From positions 7,894,668 through 7,958,667 of the forward strand of contig SMSO01000032.1 of assembly GCA_004764695.1 (NCBI GenBank): a stretch of 64,000 bases of DNA, written 5' to 3'. Of this stretch, positions 41,523 through 52,051 are shown piece after piece. A model generated the notes under the pieces. That model was not told the DNA's origin. It did not search any database and saw only the letters and a program-made list of their open reading frames with translations. The first letter of the stretch is position 1; each line of letters opens with the position of its first letter. Source of the DNA: Schizochytrium sp. TIO01. Taxonomy: Eukaryota > Sar > Bigyra > Thraustochytrida > Thraustochytriidae. Made by a program: the position numbers and the translations under genes.

Positions 41523-42452
41523 TTCCAGATTCCTTTTGCTCTCTAGTAGCATGGCCGGTTGTAAAACTGTCAGCCTGAGTAATATTATATTGCACAGAGT
41601 CTGCTATGGAAGCAACACTGCCACATGCGATGTTTTGTGCTGTGCGCAGGTGTGCGAATATTTTGCCGGTGAATTGCTCGCTTGAGAGAACCGCATTTGG
41701 CCTGAGGACTTACCTCGTTATCCCTTTACCTTGAATGACGCGGCTATGTAAAGTAGTAAGAGGAAGTAAAGAGAAAGAGAAAGTAGAAACATTTTTTTAT
41801 GCCTATCTGTGCATTCACTAGTTCTAATTTTTAGTCTGGCGACGGACAATCTGAGTGGAGGGAGGGTGCAAAGGAAGCACAATGGATAATTTGTTCAAAC
41901 TCACATTCATTCATTAAATAAAAGCTATGAATTGAGAAAGAGTGTTAGAGTCCCCTATTACATTTGGGACTTAAATCTTCGGTCTAGTTATTTCGTGGAG
42001 TGGAACATATGAGCGAGCAACAGTTGCTAACCAGCAAATACCATGAAGGTGATGGGGAATTTCATGATATGGAAAATTTCTTTTGTGATCACATCACCAT
42101 ATTTGTAGACAAAACAAACTAGATGATAATTGAAAGATTCTTGAAGTGGACTAGGTTTAGTCTTTGCTTCACGTTCCCGAGGAGATATGATAAAGGATTT
42201 TTTCAGGTGGTCAGATTTTTTCTCTACCCCCCCCCCCTTCCTTTTGTCTCTTTGAGTTATGAGTTTTTGAGGAGATTGGTGTGCGGTTACAATAACAAAA
42301 GGCCCGGTGGAAAGCGGATATGCTCTTGGCTAAAAATGCCTATAATAAGAAGTGACTCTTTAATAGTACAATTCCGCTATCTATTGCTTGCTTTTATCTC
42401 GAAGTTGCACATTTGCGGCGTTAGGCTGAAGGTGTTCATTGATTATTCTTGC
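41523..42452. other. Spacer between convergent HUS1 and TLC genes
   Basis: No gene supported. AT-rich, with a C11 run near 42226-42237. Open frames here and antisense to the TLC gene have no similarity. Confidence 0.6.
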
Positions 42453-43250
42453 TTATTCTTGCTTAGTCTTATCATCACCCTCACTGCGGGAACGCAAGCT
42501 CTTAAGGGCACCCTTCACCATGCGGTAGAACCATTGGTACTGAAGCGCAAACCCAGCGGCGTAGCAAAACAATACAAGCGTTCCTTTTACCTTGCCAAGT
42601 TGGTAAACTTGCTCTACAGAGCTAAAAAGGCACACACCAGTCCAAGAGTACATAATAATACGACTGAGAAACCAAAGGAAGACCATAGCGAGGCCGTTGT
42701 AAAAGTACATCGTGGATGTCTTCATGCCTGCCTCGTAAAGAAACCAGCGCTGATTGACAAACGGGGTGGTGATTTCACAAATCTGGCCTACCGTAGTGAA
42801 GAATCCTCCAATGTCATAATTCAAAAAGATACCCCACGTGGCAAGAATGCAAAGGTGATGCAAGAGGTTTTCCACCCAGCCTGGCCAGCGAGTGCGATAC
42901 CAAACACTGAGCAAAAGGTCGCTTGCAATATAGCCCATAAAGATTTGTGCTGCTTTAGTAGATTCAGGTGTAGTGTAGAAAAAGTCACCCCTGGTCAGGA
43001 TGCTTGGGTCTTTGACAAGGGCTCGGATTGACAGTCCGGTGATAAGTGCAGCATGGACAGTAGAAACCATGCTTGAGCACCAGTAGCCACGCTTATCACG
43101 CTCAATCTTGCGGTAGGTCTCAAACATAGGTGCAAGTCCAGATCGGCACATCCAATACAGACCATGAAAAGCAAAGAGCCATGGTGCCGATCCACGAGCA
43201 ATGTCGCGTACAATTTGCACAATATCGCGGTCCTCAATAAGGGCCTGCAT
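42453..43250 (-). CDS. TLC-domain membrane protein, TLCD4-like
   Basis: 265 residues from ATG at 43250 (minus). Several TM segments: about 23-42, 62-78, 101-116, 130-148, 181-202 and 222-245. The TLC hallmarks are WVENLLHHLCILATW with the His pair at 131-132, and TTPFVNQRWFLYE (161-173), matching PFVNQRWF in animal TLCD4/TMEM56. The N-terminal MVSTVHA (61-67) aligns with VSTCHS of that group. TLC proteins handle lipids (ceramide synthases, or TLCD regulators of membrane composition). The ceramide-synthase Lag1 motif is not present, so a synthase activity is unlikely. The C-terminus is basic/polar and cytosolic. Confidence 0.88.
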   Translation of the reverse strand: MQALIEDRDIVQIVRDIARGSAPWLFAFHGLYWMCRSGLAPMFETYRKIERDKRGYWCSSMVSTVHAALITGLSIRALVKDPSILTRGDFFYTTPESTKAAQIFMGYIASDLLLSVWYRTRWPGWVENLLHHLCILATWGIFLNYDIGGFFTTVGQICEITTPFVNQRWFLYEAGMKTSTMYFYNGLAMVFLWFLSRIIMYSWTGVCLFSSVEQVYQLGKVKGTLVLFCYAAGFALQYQWFYRMVKGALKSLRSRSEGDDKTKQE

Positions 43251-43664
43251 CTTCACCTTGTACTATTTCTTCGTGCGTGCAGACAGCACAACGCAAACAA
43301 CAACTGCGCACAGTAGTTTGGCGACTATTGTCGCTACTACTGCTTGTCCAGGTAGGCCAGGAACAAAAGTCCTTTGAGAAGAAGAAGTTGCCCGATGTGA
43401 AATACGAGCTCTCGAAGCCAGAAGCCGTACCAGGAGCAACAGGTGGGGCTTCGCAAGCAGCTCTATAGCTCTCAATAATCGACAGGTCTTGGGTCACAAG
43501 ACCTTCTGCGCGGCAACAAATCCGCGTCCGTCCGCCAATCGGTCGGCCTTCCGTGCCCGACCGAGGTCTCAATGATGTAGATTTGCGGTGACAGAATCTC
43601 TCTAATTAGGCGGAATAAAGAAACAAAATATTGATTAAATAATTAAAATGCTTATTGTTACTTT

Positions 43665-43703
43665 TTTTATTGTTTATTGTTTATTGTTTATTGTTTATTG
43701 TTT
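43665..43703 (+). repeat. (TTTATTG)n 7-bp microsatellite
   Basis: Five or more tandem TTTATTG copies in AT-rich spacer. Confidence 0.9.
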
Positions 43704-44488
43704 TGCAGCCTTCAACTTCAACTTTTGCAAATCAAAGTTAATGATTATTTATGATTCACTTTTTTATAATTTTAATTAATATACAATTATTTGTCTGTTG
43801 CAAAGAAAGAGCAAATAAAATCTTTAAACAAAAAATGCTCAAATCTGGAACTAGAGTAAGTAATGATCTAATTATCTAAAACCTCTAGCACCACTTTTAA
43901 AATCTGGGCTTTCATTCCATTTTGTTTTCTTTCTCAATGCGCTTTCATAGGTGAATGGCTCCTTCCTGGTAGGTAGGTGGTAGTGATTATCGTACGTACC
44001 TAAGTCTACTCTTTGTGAGCACGCATTAGGTGTTTCTTGCCAACCTTGTGGTTGTTTTTTGCTCTGCTATCTTGCCTCAAACTAAACTTTCCTAAACCGC
44101 GGACGAACAGGTGAGGTTTTCACAAACCCTCACCTCAAGAAACCTAGTTGATTTCACTGATTAATCAGAACAACATCTCGAAAAGGGAAAAGTGTTTTCG
44201 CCGCTAGCAACTTGAACACCACGGAATTTACTTTAGAACAGAACGATTCGTCTTAATACTCTATTATACCAATTTAGGACCTCCGAGTCGTAATTTGTTC
44301 CACTCTTCATCCTTTGACTCTTCTTTTCTTTTGACCCGAAGTTTGGTGACGATGGTGATGATGATGCCAAATCAACAGACCTTTGTGGTACGTTAGTATA
44401 TTTAGTATTAGGTCTGTCATTATTCATCCAAGCTCAAACTCATGGTATAGGCTGTCCATCGTGCATCCAAGTTCGCTCATATTGACTT

Positions 44489-44510
44489 ATTCATTCATTC
44501 ATTCATTCAT
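44489..44510 (+). repeat. (ATTC)5 microsatellite
   Basis: Five tandem ATTC units followed by a TTTT stretch. Confidence 0.9.
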
Positions 44511-45970
44511 TTTAAGGTTTTATTAGTCCTCTCAAAGTTTCATTCCGAGTCTTTTTTTAAACTATTGTGAACTAAAAGGATAAGGAAACAAACACATAAT
44601 ATTTACCACCTCTGAACAGAGATGTGAAAGCACGCCAAGAGTGCAAATGAGCCAGAAACCTGTGCGAGAAACCTGTGCCGGGGCGGCCGGACGGAGGGCC
44701 TGCCAGGCAGAATGACACGCCTTGTGGCGTGGAGACAGCATCTGCCAATGTGGCACACCCTTTAGAGCAGCAGCGCCAGGAATCTCGGAGAAGAAAGAGG
44801 TTCCGGCCTGAGCGGAAATCACTGATTTTACAATTTATGAGTTAGTTACCCCCATTTCAAGGGCCCGGAAAGTCCTGGAGATTAGCATAGCAAACCTCTC
44901 AACCGTACTTTGCCGTGCTTCCCGTTCTTTCTTTCAATACAGATTTCTTCCCTTTCACATGAGTGTCGCTCATCCTCGCTAAGAGGTTCAAGCAGAAGCC
45001 CCAAGCCCTGTGAAAATTAACAAACAGCAAACTCGCACCTATCAAGCCACCTTCACTCTCTTCGAGGCCATTCACAGCATTTCCAGGAGCAGGAACCAAG
45101 GGGAGTCCATTCACCAATGGACAGACAGACAGACAGAATCTCAGTTTGAGGCAGGCTGCTGTTCTGTTCTGTTCTACAATATATCGTTCTGTTCTCTGGA
45201 GCAGGGCGGTGCTGTTTATGGCATCGTCGCTGAGCAGTGATGACGCAAGGGCGCTGAAAAAGCCCGAACGCAGACTTGTGGCAGAGTCCGGTCTGAAGAA
45301 GAGCCGAGTTCCGGCCAAGGTCTCTACAGCTGTTTAGGCTCCTTCTGATTTCGTTGATTAGTGCGCAGCCTGCGAAGGTCCTGCTTTGCGACAATTCTGC
45401 TGCCTGAACGCACGTGGAAAACAAAGTAGGCAAGCTATTGTCCGTCAGGTATAACGATTTAGGGAAGAGGTAACAATGGTGTAGGGTCCTACTAGTACCT
45501 AGGTGCTGTTGGTTTATGATGCATGCACGCGAGAAAGCGTTTTAACGCTTCGAAGCACACCGAGATTCTCGACAATTTATTCTTGGCCTGTTGCGGTGCA
45601 TAGGAACTCGAGTTGCAACGCTGCTAACTCCTCTTGAAGGATTTTTGGAAAAGGATCTAAGAAATTGATGCGATCGCATGGCTAGCTTTGCGAATAGACC
45701 TTGTTTGCGTTCGGGATGGCCAAACAGCGCCTTGTAAAGCTAGTTCTGCTTACGAAACACTCGGAACATCAATTGCAACTTGTATACCGACTGTCGCTGC
45801 CTTGGTAGTCACAACATGGGTATATAATCATATGGGGAGGAACTCCCTCTAGGAGGTCAGCATTTATATAACCGGTTCTGGGGTAATAGTTCCTCACTTT
45901 ATACAGACACGAGAGAGACGCTCCTAATGTTTAGAGACAAGCAATTATTTTACTAGACTAAATTTCAAGG

Positions 45971-46009
45971 CAAGCATATTCACAATCAGGTGGCGTGAAT
46001 ATGCTTGCT
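45971..46009. other. Perfect 14-bp inverted repeat with 11-nt loop
   Basis: Arms GCAAGCATATTCAC (45971-45984) and GTGAATATGCTTGC (45996-46009) are perfect complements. A G-T pair and two A-T pairs could extend the stem outward. The loop is AATCAGGTGGC. No gene lies within 2 kb on either side. Confidence 0.9.
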
Positions 46010-48168
46010 TTCTTCTCTCGTGTAAAATATAATCAATTCTCAATTCCTACTTCTCAACTCCCATAAGTCTGATCACCCGTGCCATTTCGGTCAAACTTGA
46101 TTGGCATCAAAATAACCTCTGTGATAATTCCATAGATCCTGTCTAAATAGTCTTGGATTTTGGTGAAGCAAATTCGCGGTGAATTCAATGTAGCTCCCAA
46201 AAAATGAAGGGATAAAAACTGCATTGTTGCACTTTATGTGATCCCAAAGAACATAAAGCCAAATTCATACGAGCTTGTAATCTTCAAAGTTCACCGTAAC
46301 TTTCAGTCCTTCTTCTCTCCTTTGTACTAGGTGTTGTTATTTAGTAATGACACAAGCTAAAAGATGTTAACTTGCTACCTCTTGAAGTTTGAGTTTCACA
46401 TAATGTTGCTAAGTTTTCTACTCAATGCCAACGATGCACACCTCGCTCTCACTTGCATAGCTAATTTGTGGGTTTTCTTAGCCCAGGTCAAGCCTCTTGT
46501 AGTTTTGACTTGCTGTTACTGATTATTTGCGTGGGAGGAGTAGAACTGAATAATCATGATGGCGGGATCGGGACAACCTTACTCACTTGTAGCCAATGTG
46601 CTCGTCACAGCCAAAGCCTGCAACACTTCAAACCCTGTCGATGAAGCCTAACTGTGGATGTCTCCGTACCTAAGTACACTCATACTCCTTTTTTGCCACT
46701 GGTAGGTGGGCACCAATAACAATCGAAACGAAGTTTGCCTTATCTCCCCAATACTGCTCGTGTAGACAAGCAAGCACATGATGATCTATCTATCTCTCTT
46801 CATCTCCATCTGCATCTTCAGCTTTATTTATCCTTTATTCACCCACATACTGCATCGTTGGAACTTGTTGGATCCCATAACCCCCAAAATTGCTCCTGAA
46901 TTGCCACGGAATTCCCTTCACAAGATTGCATAGGTGCCTACATAATTGTTGTCGCAGAGAATAAATGGCCACCCAGGTAGTATTGGACAGCCTGGCTGAG
47001 TTTGCTTGTCTTGTCTGCTGTTCTTCGCAGTAGATAGTAGGACAATTAAGGCGAAATCGCATCCTCCTTATTGAGCTGGCCAGTACCGATGGTAGATTAG
47101 TAGCTATGCAGCATCTTAACTTGGCTTTTCATATCACACCTCAAGCAAGACTCTGGTTAATAGTTGAGGGACTTCAAATCCAAGAGGCAGATGGCCAAGT
47201 CCTCCTCTCACGCTCTCTGCATTACCTTTCCCACGTGTCAGGTTCAAGCACTTTAGAACCTTGACAATCCGCAGATATCTACTTCTGCTCTTTAACGTTC
47301 ATTCATTGAGCATTTCTGCTGAGTTTAGTATTTAGCCAAGCTATAGTGAACCATTCATTATGATTTATTCTATTCGTAATTGTAGAAGCAAGGTGGACCT
47401 AGCCTACCATTAGCCCTATGATTGCTCCAGTCTCTCAACAGAGAACCTATGCAAGGAAGGAGAAAAAGAAAAAGATACTTTAATTAGAACAAGAGACCAT
47501 ATAGGCCTTGTTATTCACAATAACAGGTGGTAGGTGGTACTATTATTAGCAGTCTACACATAGCAAATTGAGGTAGTAGATACCTACGTACCAATTAGTG
47601 TTACACCTTTCAGTCTTCATTTGATGTAACTATAAATAATTTATAAACTTTTAAAATAAAAACTACAAAGTACAATTTTGACATCATCAATGAATTGCAT
47701 TAATTTCTTACACACAGTCGCACAACCCTCTGCGCGCTAAGGCGGGCATCCTCAGCACCGAGAGGCGCTTTGGAACTAGTGAAAAGCCACGGCCTTGGTT
47801 GTTGTGTTAGCACGGGTTACGCGACAAGAAAGCGTAGGCTAGTGGAGACGTTTTGTTCCTTTTATTTTGTTGTGGCTGTCTGTCACTCCTGGAATAGTTG
47901 TATGCGTACGAATAAGTTAGAGGTTCATCAGCGTCGCAACAGTTGTTCAAGTTTAGCAACTCGCTTCTCACTACCAACAAACCCTTCAATTGCAGTGTCC
48001 ACGGAGAGAGCCGAAGAAGTCCTGCTGCTGTCTTCAGTTGCTAGGCCTTTAAAACAGTAGCGTGATATTCGCAACCAGGCAACGAACTTCTGAATTTGCT
48101 CGCTTGACGTTGTGGCATTCTTCTTCTAGTGGTTGCGAGCCTCGAAAATCCTTCAAAACGTTGGTGGT

Positions 48169-49146
48169 ATGAAGAGGAAAATGCAGTCCGAGGACCTCGT
48201 TAAGCCGAGCACGGCTCAAACCATAGTCATGTGTATTATACATATGCTAGTCGGACCAATGCTTATTGTGGTGAATAAGGAGATCCTTGAAGTGTTCCCA
48301 TATCCTTTTTTCTTGAGTTCATTAGGACTTATCTTCACCGTCGTGGCATCACATGCTATGTTCCTTGCTGGGCATCTTGATTTGCCAAACCAAGGTATGG
48401 TAACCAGGGGCTTTTATTTAAGGAATTTGCTTCCGGTTGGAGCGTGCCATGCTGCTACGTTAGCTTTCGGAAATGCCCAGTACATGTATATGGGAGTGGC
48501 CGCAGTGCAGTTCTTCAAGGCCTTTACTCCAGTAGTGGTTACTATATTTTCCTATATCATTCTTCGGCACAACGTGGATGCTCCCGTCTGGGGCGCTCTT
48601 TTGCTTTGCTGTGCTGGAACGAGCCTCACAGCAGTTGGAGCCAATGATGTTAGTTTTATGGGTGTGATGCTTGCCGCAGGCAGCAGTACCTCCGAGGCTG
48701 TGCGCCTGGTTCTTACCCAATTTGCCTTGCAAGAATGCAACTTTGGCACACTTGAGGGACAATACTTTCTCACTCCCGGTGCTGCGTTCTTTCTTCTTGC
48801 CCTTTCAGCGGTTTATGAAGCACCCGAAATCCTTGCCACTGGCGATCTCGTACAAATGGCAAATCATCCAACTAAGTTTATTCTTGCTGGAACATTGGGA
48901 TTTGGTGTTCAGCTTGTTACAATGAGTGTAATCAAATTGACGAGTTCTATTACCGTCAAGGTTCTTGCACAGCTTCGCAATGCTTTAGTTGTGCTATGGG
49001 GAGTTTTTGTTTACTCTGAGGTCGTTCAAGCACAGCAATTTATTGGCTACATTATTGCTGTCGTTGGAATTCTTCTCTATAGCTACTTTCAGCAAAAGCC
49101 TCAAAAGGAGAAGAGGCCGATGCCAATCCGCTTGCTGTCTGCATAA
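48169..49146 (+). CDS. Triose-phosphate/nucleotide-sugar transporter family protein
   Basis: 325 residues from ATG 48169. About ten TM helices of the drug/metabolite transporter superfamily, TPT/NST branch. Family signatures: an N-terminal segment with NKEIL (36-40, the conserved NK of helix 1), GNAQYMYMGVAAVQFFKAFTPV (101-122, the K-F-x-P motif), TSEAVRLVLTQFALQ (174-188) and the C-terminal TSSITVKVLAQLRNALVVLW (258-277) followed by GYIIAVVGILLYS. The tail is short and basic. Members exchange sugar phosphates or nucleotide sugars across plastid, Golgi or ER membranes. No plastid-type targeting extension is visible, so Golgi/ER is more likely. The substrate is not predictable from sequence. 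It lies upstream of the giant receptor on the same strand, 2.9 kb apart. Confidence 0.92.
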   Translation: MKRKMQSEDLVKPSTAQTIVMCIIHMLVGPMLIVVNKEILEVFPYPFFLSSLGLIFTVVASHAMFLAGHLDLPNQGMVTRGFYLRNLLPVGACHAATLAFGNAQYMYMGVAAVQFFKAFTPVVVTIFSYIILRHNVDAPVWGALLLCCAGTSLTAVGANDVSFMGVMLAAGSSTSEAVRLVLTQFALQECNFGTLEGQYFLTPGAAFFLLALSAVYEAPEILATGDLVQMANHPTKFILAGTLGFGVQLVTMSVIKLTSSITVKVLAQLRNALVVLWGVFVYSEVVQAQQFIGYIIAVVGILLYSYFQQKPQKEKRPMPIRLLSA

Positions 49147-52051
49147 TGGAGCGTATACGTCTCCATTTGGGGGGTATTAGAAGAGGTCAAACATTCAAAT
49201 GCCTTCACTCCTTCTGGTCTGTCAAATCTAACTAAAAAAAGTGGGAACACTTTGAGAGTGCCATACAACTGGTGAACAAAAGTATTGTTATATTTTCGGT
49301 TTGAGTTGAAGAACCTGTATTCGCAAAAGAACCACTTTTAGCTTTAACTACTAGTTATAAGCGAACCTAATTGTACGTTTGAGCCCACTTATCCAACTTA
49401 TAACCACGTTAAACCTAGGATCCTTGAGGTTCATGAGCCGTGGTCTCTTCGTCCATCATATAGCTTGTATAACAGAAAATTGATTGGCCATCTATCAAAC
49501 GCAACGTGAAACGTCTACCAAGCAAACAAGAATGTAATCATCCATACGCATTATATGAAAGAAACTATAGAAGGTATATCACTATATTTCGAGGCATGTA
49601 TCTCTCCGAGCCGTGAAACGCCACTATGTGCCTTCGCAAACAAAACAGACAAAACAAAACGAAAGATAACGAAATAGAGTGTATCGCGGTTTCCTAGCTG
49701 GCGCTGAGCTGGCAATACCCCATGTGCCAGAAGTGTGCCTGCATGCATATTTCTAATAAATGTAATTATCTTTGTTCTTATAACTAGACACTTGGCTCTA
49801 TTTCAAAATAGAGAAAGAAAAAGGATGTTGCTACTAGCTAACTGAGATCAACAACACATCCAACACTTTAGAGTTTGCTTGACTCTATGAAAACCTGACG
49901 ATAAACATCCATACACATCCTATTTTTGTTTAGCCCCATGTCAAAGCCATACTCCCGGTCAGATGCCAATCTGCATGGAGAAAGTCCTTGCGAGCTTTCA
50001 ATCCTGGCAATGACCGTTCCCTTATATTTCCTATTAAGATAAAGTCCGCCAAAGGAAGCTGTTTAAAGCACCACCGGGAAGGCTCAGAACGAATATTCAC
50101 GTCATTTGCTACTGAAAGCCGGCCCTTTGCTGTATTTATCGGAAATTACTTCTCTTGGTAGTAAGTTTGGTGGTGACCCAGAGTGCAATTCTTCTTAAGA
50201 TCTACAAATAGCTTCCTTTGCTGTGCTTGTGCATTTGTCCACAGAGTGGGTACTGGGTGTAGAGGATATTGGATCGTAATAGAATCTCAAACTATACGAA
50301 CGACTGTGCGGCGTTGCTTACAACTCAGCCCTGATACTGGCCCCAGCGGTAAGCCATCGAACTGAGCGACATTACGGGACAACTTCTTTCTCACATCAAT
50401 ATTCCAGCCATGTAAGTCGTTTTCCACCCATTCATAAGGCTTCTTTCAGCCTTCGTAAGTTTTTTGTTGTTTCTCTCGCTACCAGCCCCCACATCCTGAG
50501 GGGTAAGATGTCTGCCCCAGGCAACATCGTGATTTAAGAAACGCTGGATTTCGGAAAGCTGAGTGCTTGCTACAATGACCAGAAGTGCCGTCGTGACCAT
50601 GCACTGCCTCTGTAATTGATTTAAAACGCCAGAACATAATACACGAGGCTAGGAGGTAACCTACCTACCTACCTATTACCTACCTACCTACTTCGAAGAC
50701 AAAGAATATTTTACATACATGTGATGTGGCACGGAAGGAAACTGAAACTTGCACGGCATGTGCTGTGCAAACAGAGCGACTAAATGGCTGCGGCTATTTG
50801 TGTGTTAAAGCTCGTTCTTTTCGCGAACCACCTCAACACCAGCCAGCTCTGATTATGGTGCTGCTTGCATCAGCATGTGCGAACTGTCTTGAAGGAATAG
50901 CTTGAATTACACGCTTTCTTTCTTCTCCATGAATGACTATGGTCCCAATCTGGGAAAGCAAAATCCATTTCTCAGTCACAATGCTATCTATACCTACTAA
51001 TTAGCTACCCACGCACATTCATTCAAGTTGGATAAATAAAAGAGCGAAGAAGAAGAACTCACTCCTTTTCTTCGTAAGTACTCCGTAGCTGCCCCTAATA
51101 CGCGCTTAGGTAGGTACATAATGTACGTGCCTACTACTGGGTTAGCTCTTCCTTCGCTCTAGCCACGGACGCTGTGGTTCGCTTGCCCAGGTTGATCTGA
51201 AGCAGGCGCTAGAGTGGGGCTGCTTGAGAGCTGCTTGGGCAGAAGGTCAAGCGTCGATGAATGGTGTCCAATGCCCCTGGCGAAGTTCAACATAGTGGCT
51301 GGCTACGGGCCCACGAACTTCTTTGCACAATTGGTAATTTTTTCGATTAGAGTTTAGTTCTAACTTTCTATCATATAAAAAGTATAAAGTTAGCGTTCTG
51401 AGTCATTCGTGGATTCATTCTTGGATCAAAAAGAAGAAGAAGAAGAAGACTTAACAACGAGTGGCATTACGAATACTAAGACTTGTGTAGAAAGGACTAT
51501 TTGAAAGCACACATTATTTTGGAGAGGACAAGAGCACGCGCGATTTGAAAATCTCGCGCCCCGTTTATTTTTTAATGTTTTTGCGCGGCCAATTCAGAAA
51601 CGGAGCGGGCACATCGCCGTGGGTCGGCGGCTTGGTTCTGCCGGCAAGGCAGAGCAAGGCACGCGGCAGACCTGTTTGTCTACAGACCGCTACGACTGGC
51701 GTGATCTCGCACGAAAGAGCTCTACGCTAGGGACGTCAGAGGCCCTGAAGAGGGCATCGCTAATTGGGTTCGAATCAAGGCTTCGAACTGCAGTTTTTTT
51801 CAAATAAACAAAACCTTGAGAGCATTTCAGACAACGGGAGGAAAGAAGCGCTCACTGTGAAGTTTATGAGGTAGTAATTCGATTTTTGGACTTTAGACTT
51901 AGCACATTACGGCAGGCCAGAGAGTGTAGAAGTCTTACGAGGGAAAGTAGCTGCAAATCATTTTGTCGCGAACTATTTACAGTGCAAGTAGAAATTTGCT
52001 GCAAGTCTTTCAAATCAAGTTTCATCGCGAGGATCAACAGCTCGAGATAGA
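49147..52051. other. Spacer, 2.9 kb
   Basis: No gene supported. Contains a CCTA-repeat stretch (50658-50692), TAGGTAGGTACATAATGTACG-type motifs near 51108-51140, an (AAG)n run at about 51430-51448, a GC-richer block 51150-51300, and a GC-richer block 51590-51760 before the receptor leader. Confidence 0.6.
50658..50692 (+). repeat. (CCTA)n repeat, TACCTACC type
   Basis: Two runs of ACCTACCTACCT separated by ATT. They match the TACCTAC motif scattered through other spacers of the window. Confidence 0.85.

Larger units (their letters stand above)
43251..48168. other. Spacer, 4.9 kb
   Basis: No gene supported. The first 300 bp (5' of the TLC gene) is GC-richer and carries a hydrophobic open frame ending at a TAG 12 bp before the TLC start. 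Then come AT-rich DNA with (TTTATTG)n at 43665-43703 and (ATTC)n at 44489-44510, GC-richer blocks at 44640-44820 and 45060-45340, a GACA/TTCTG microsatellite patch (45120-45175), a strong 14-bp hairpin at 45971-46009, and several GTAGGTA-type motifs (43970-44010, 47525-47595). Confidence 0.55.

Noticed and set aside
42123-43031. 302-codon plus-strand open frame
   Set aside because: It is antisense to the TLC gene, which has clear family motifs. The plus frame has no similarity and an implausible composition.
43263-43475. Hydrophobic frame just upstream of and in phase with the TLC gene
   Set aside because: It ends in a TAG 12 bp before the TLC start, and the TLC N-terminus from 43250 already has the length expected for TLCD4-like proteins, so no extra exon is needed.
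51760-51790. GGGTTCGAATC resembling a tRNA T-loop
   Set aside because: The 5-bp arms around it are not complementary, and no D or anticodon arm lies at the right distance.
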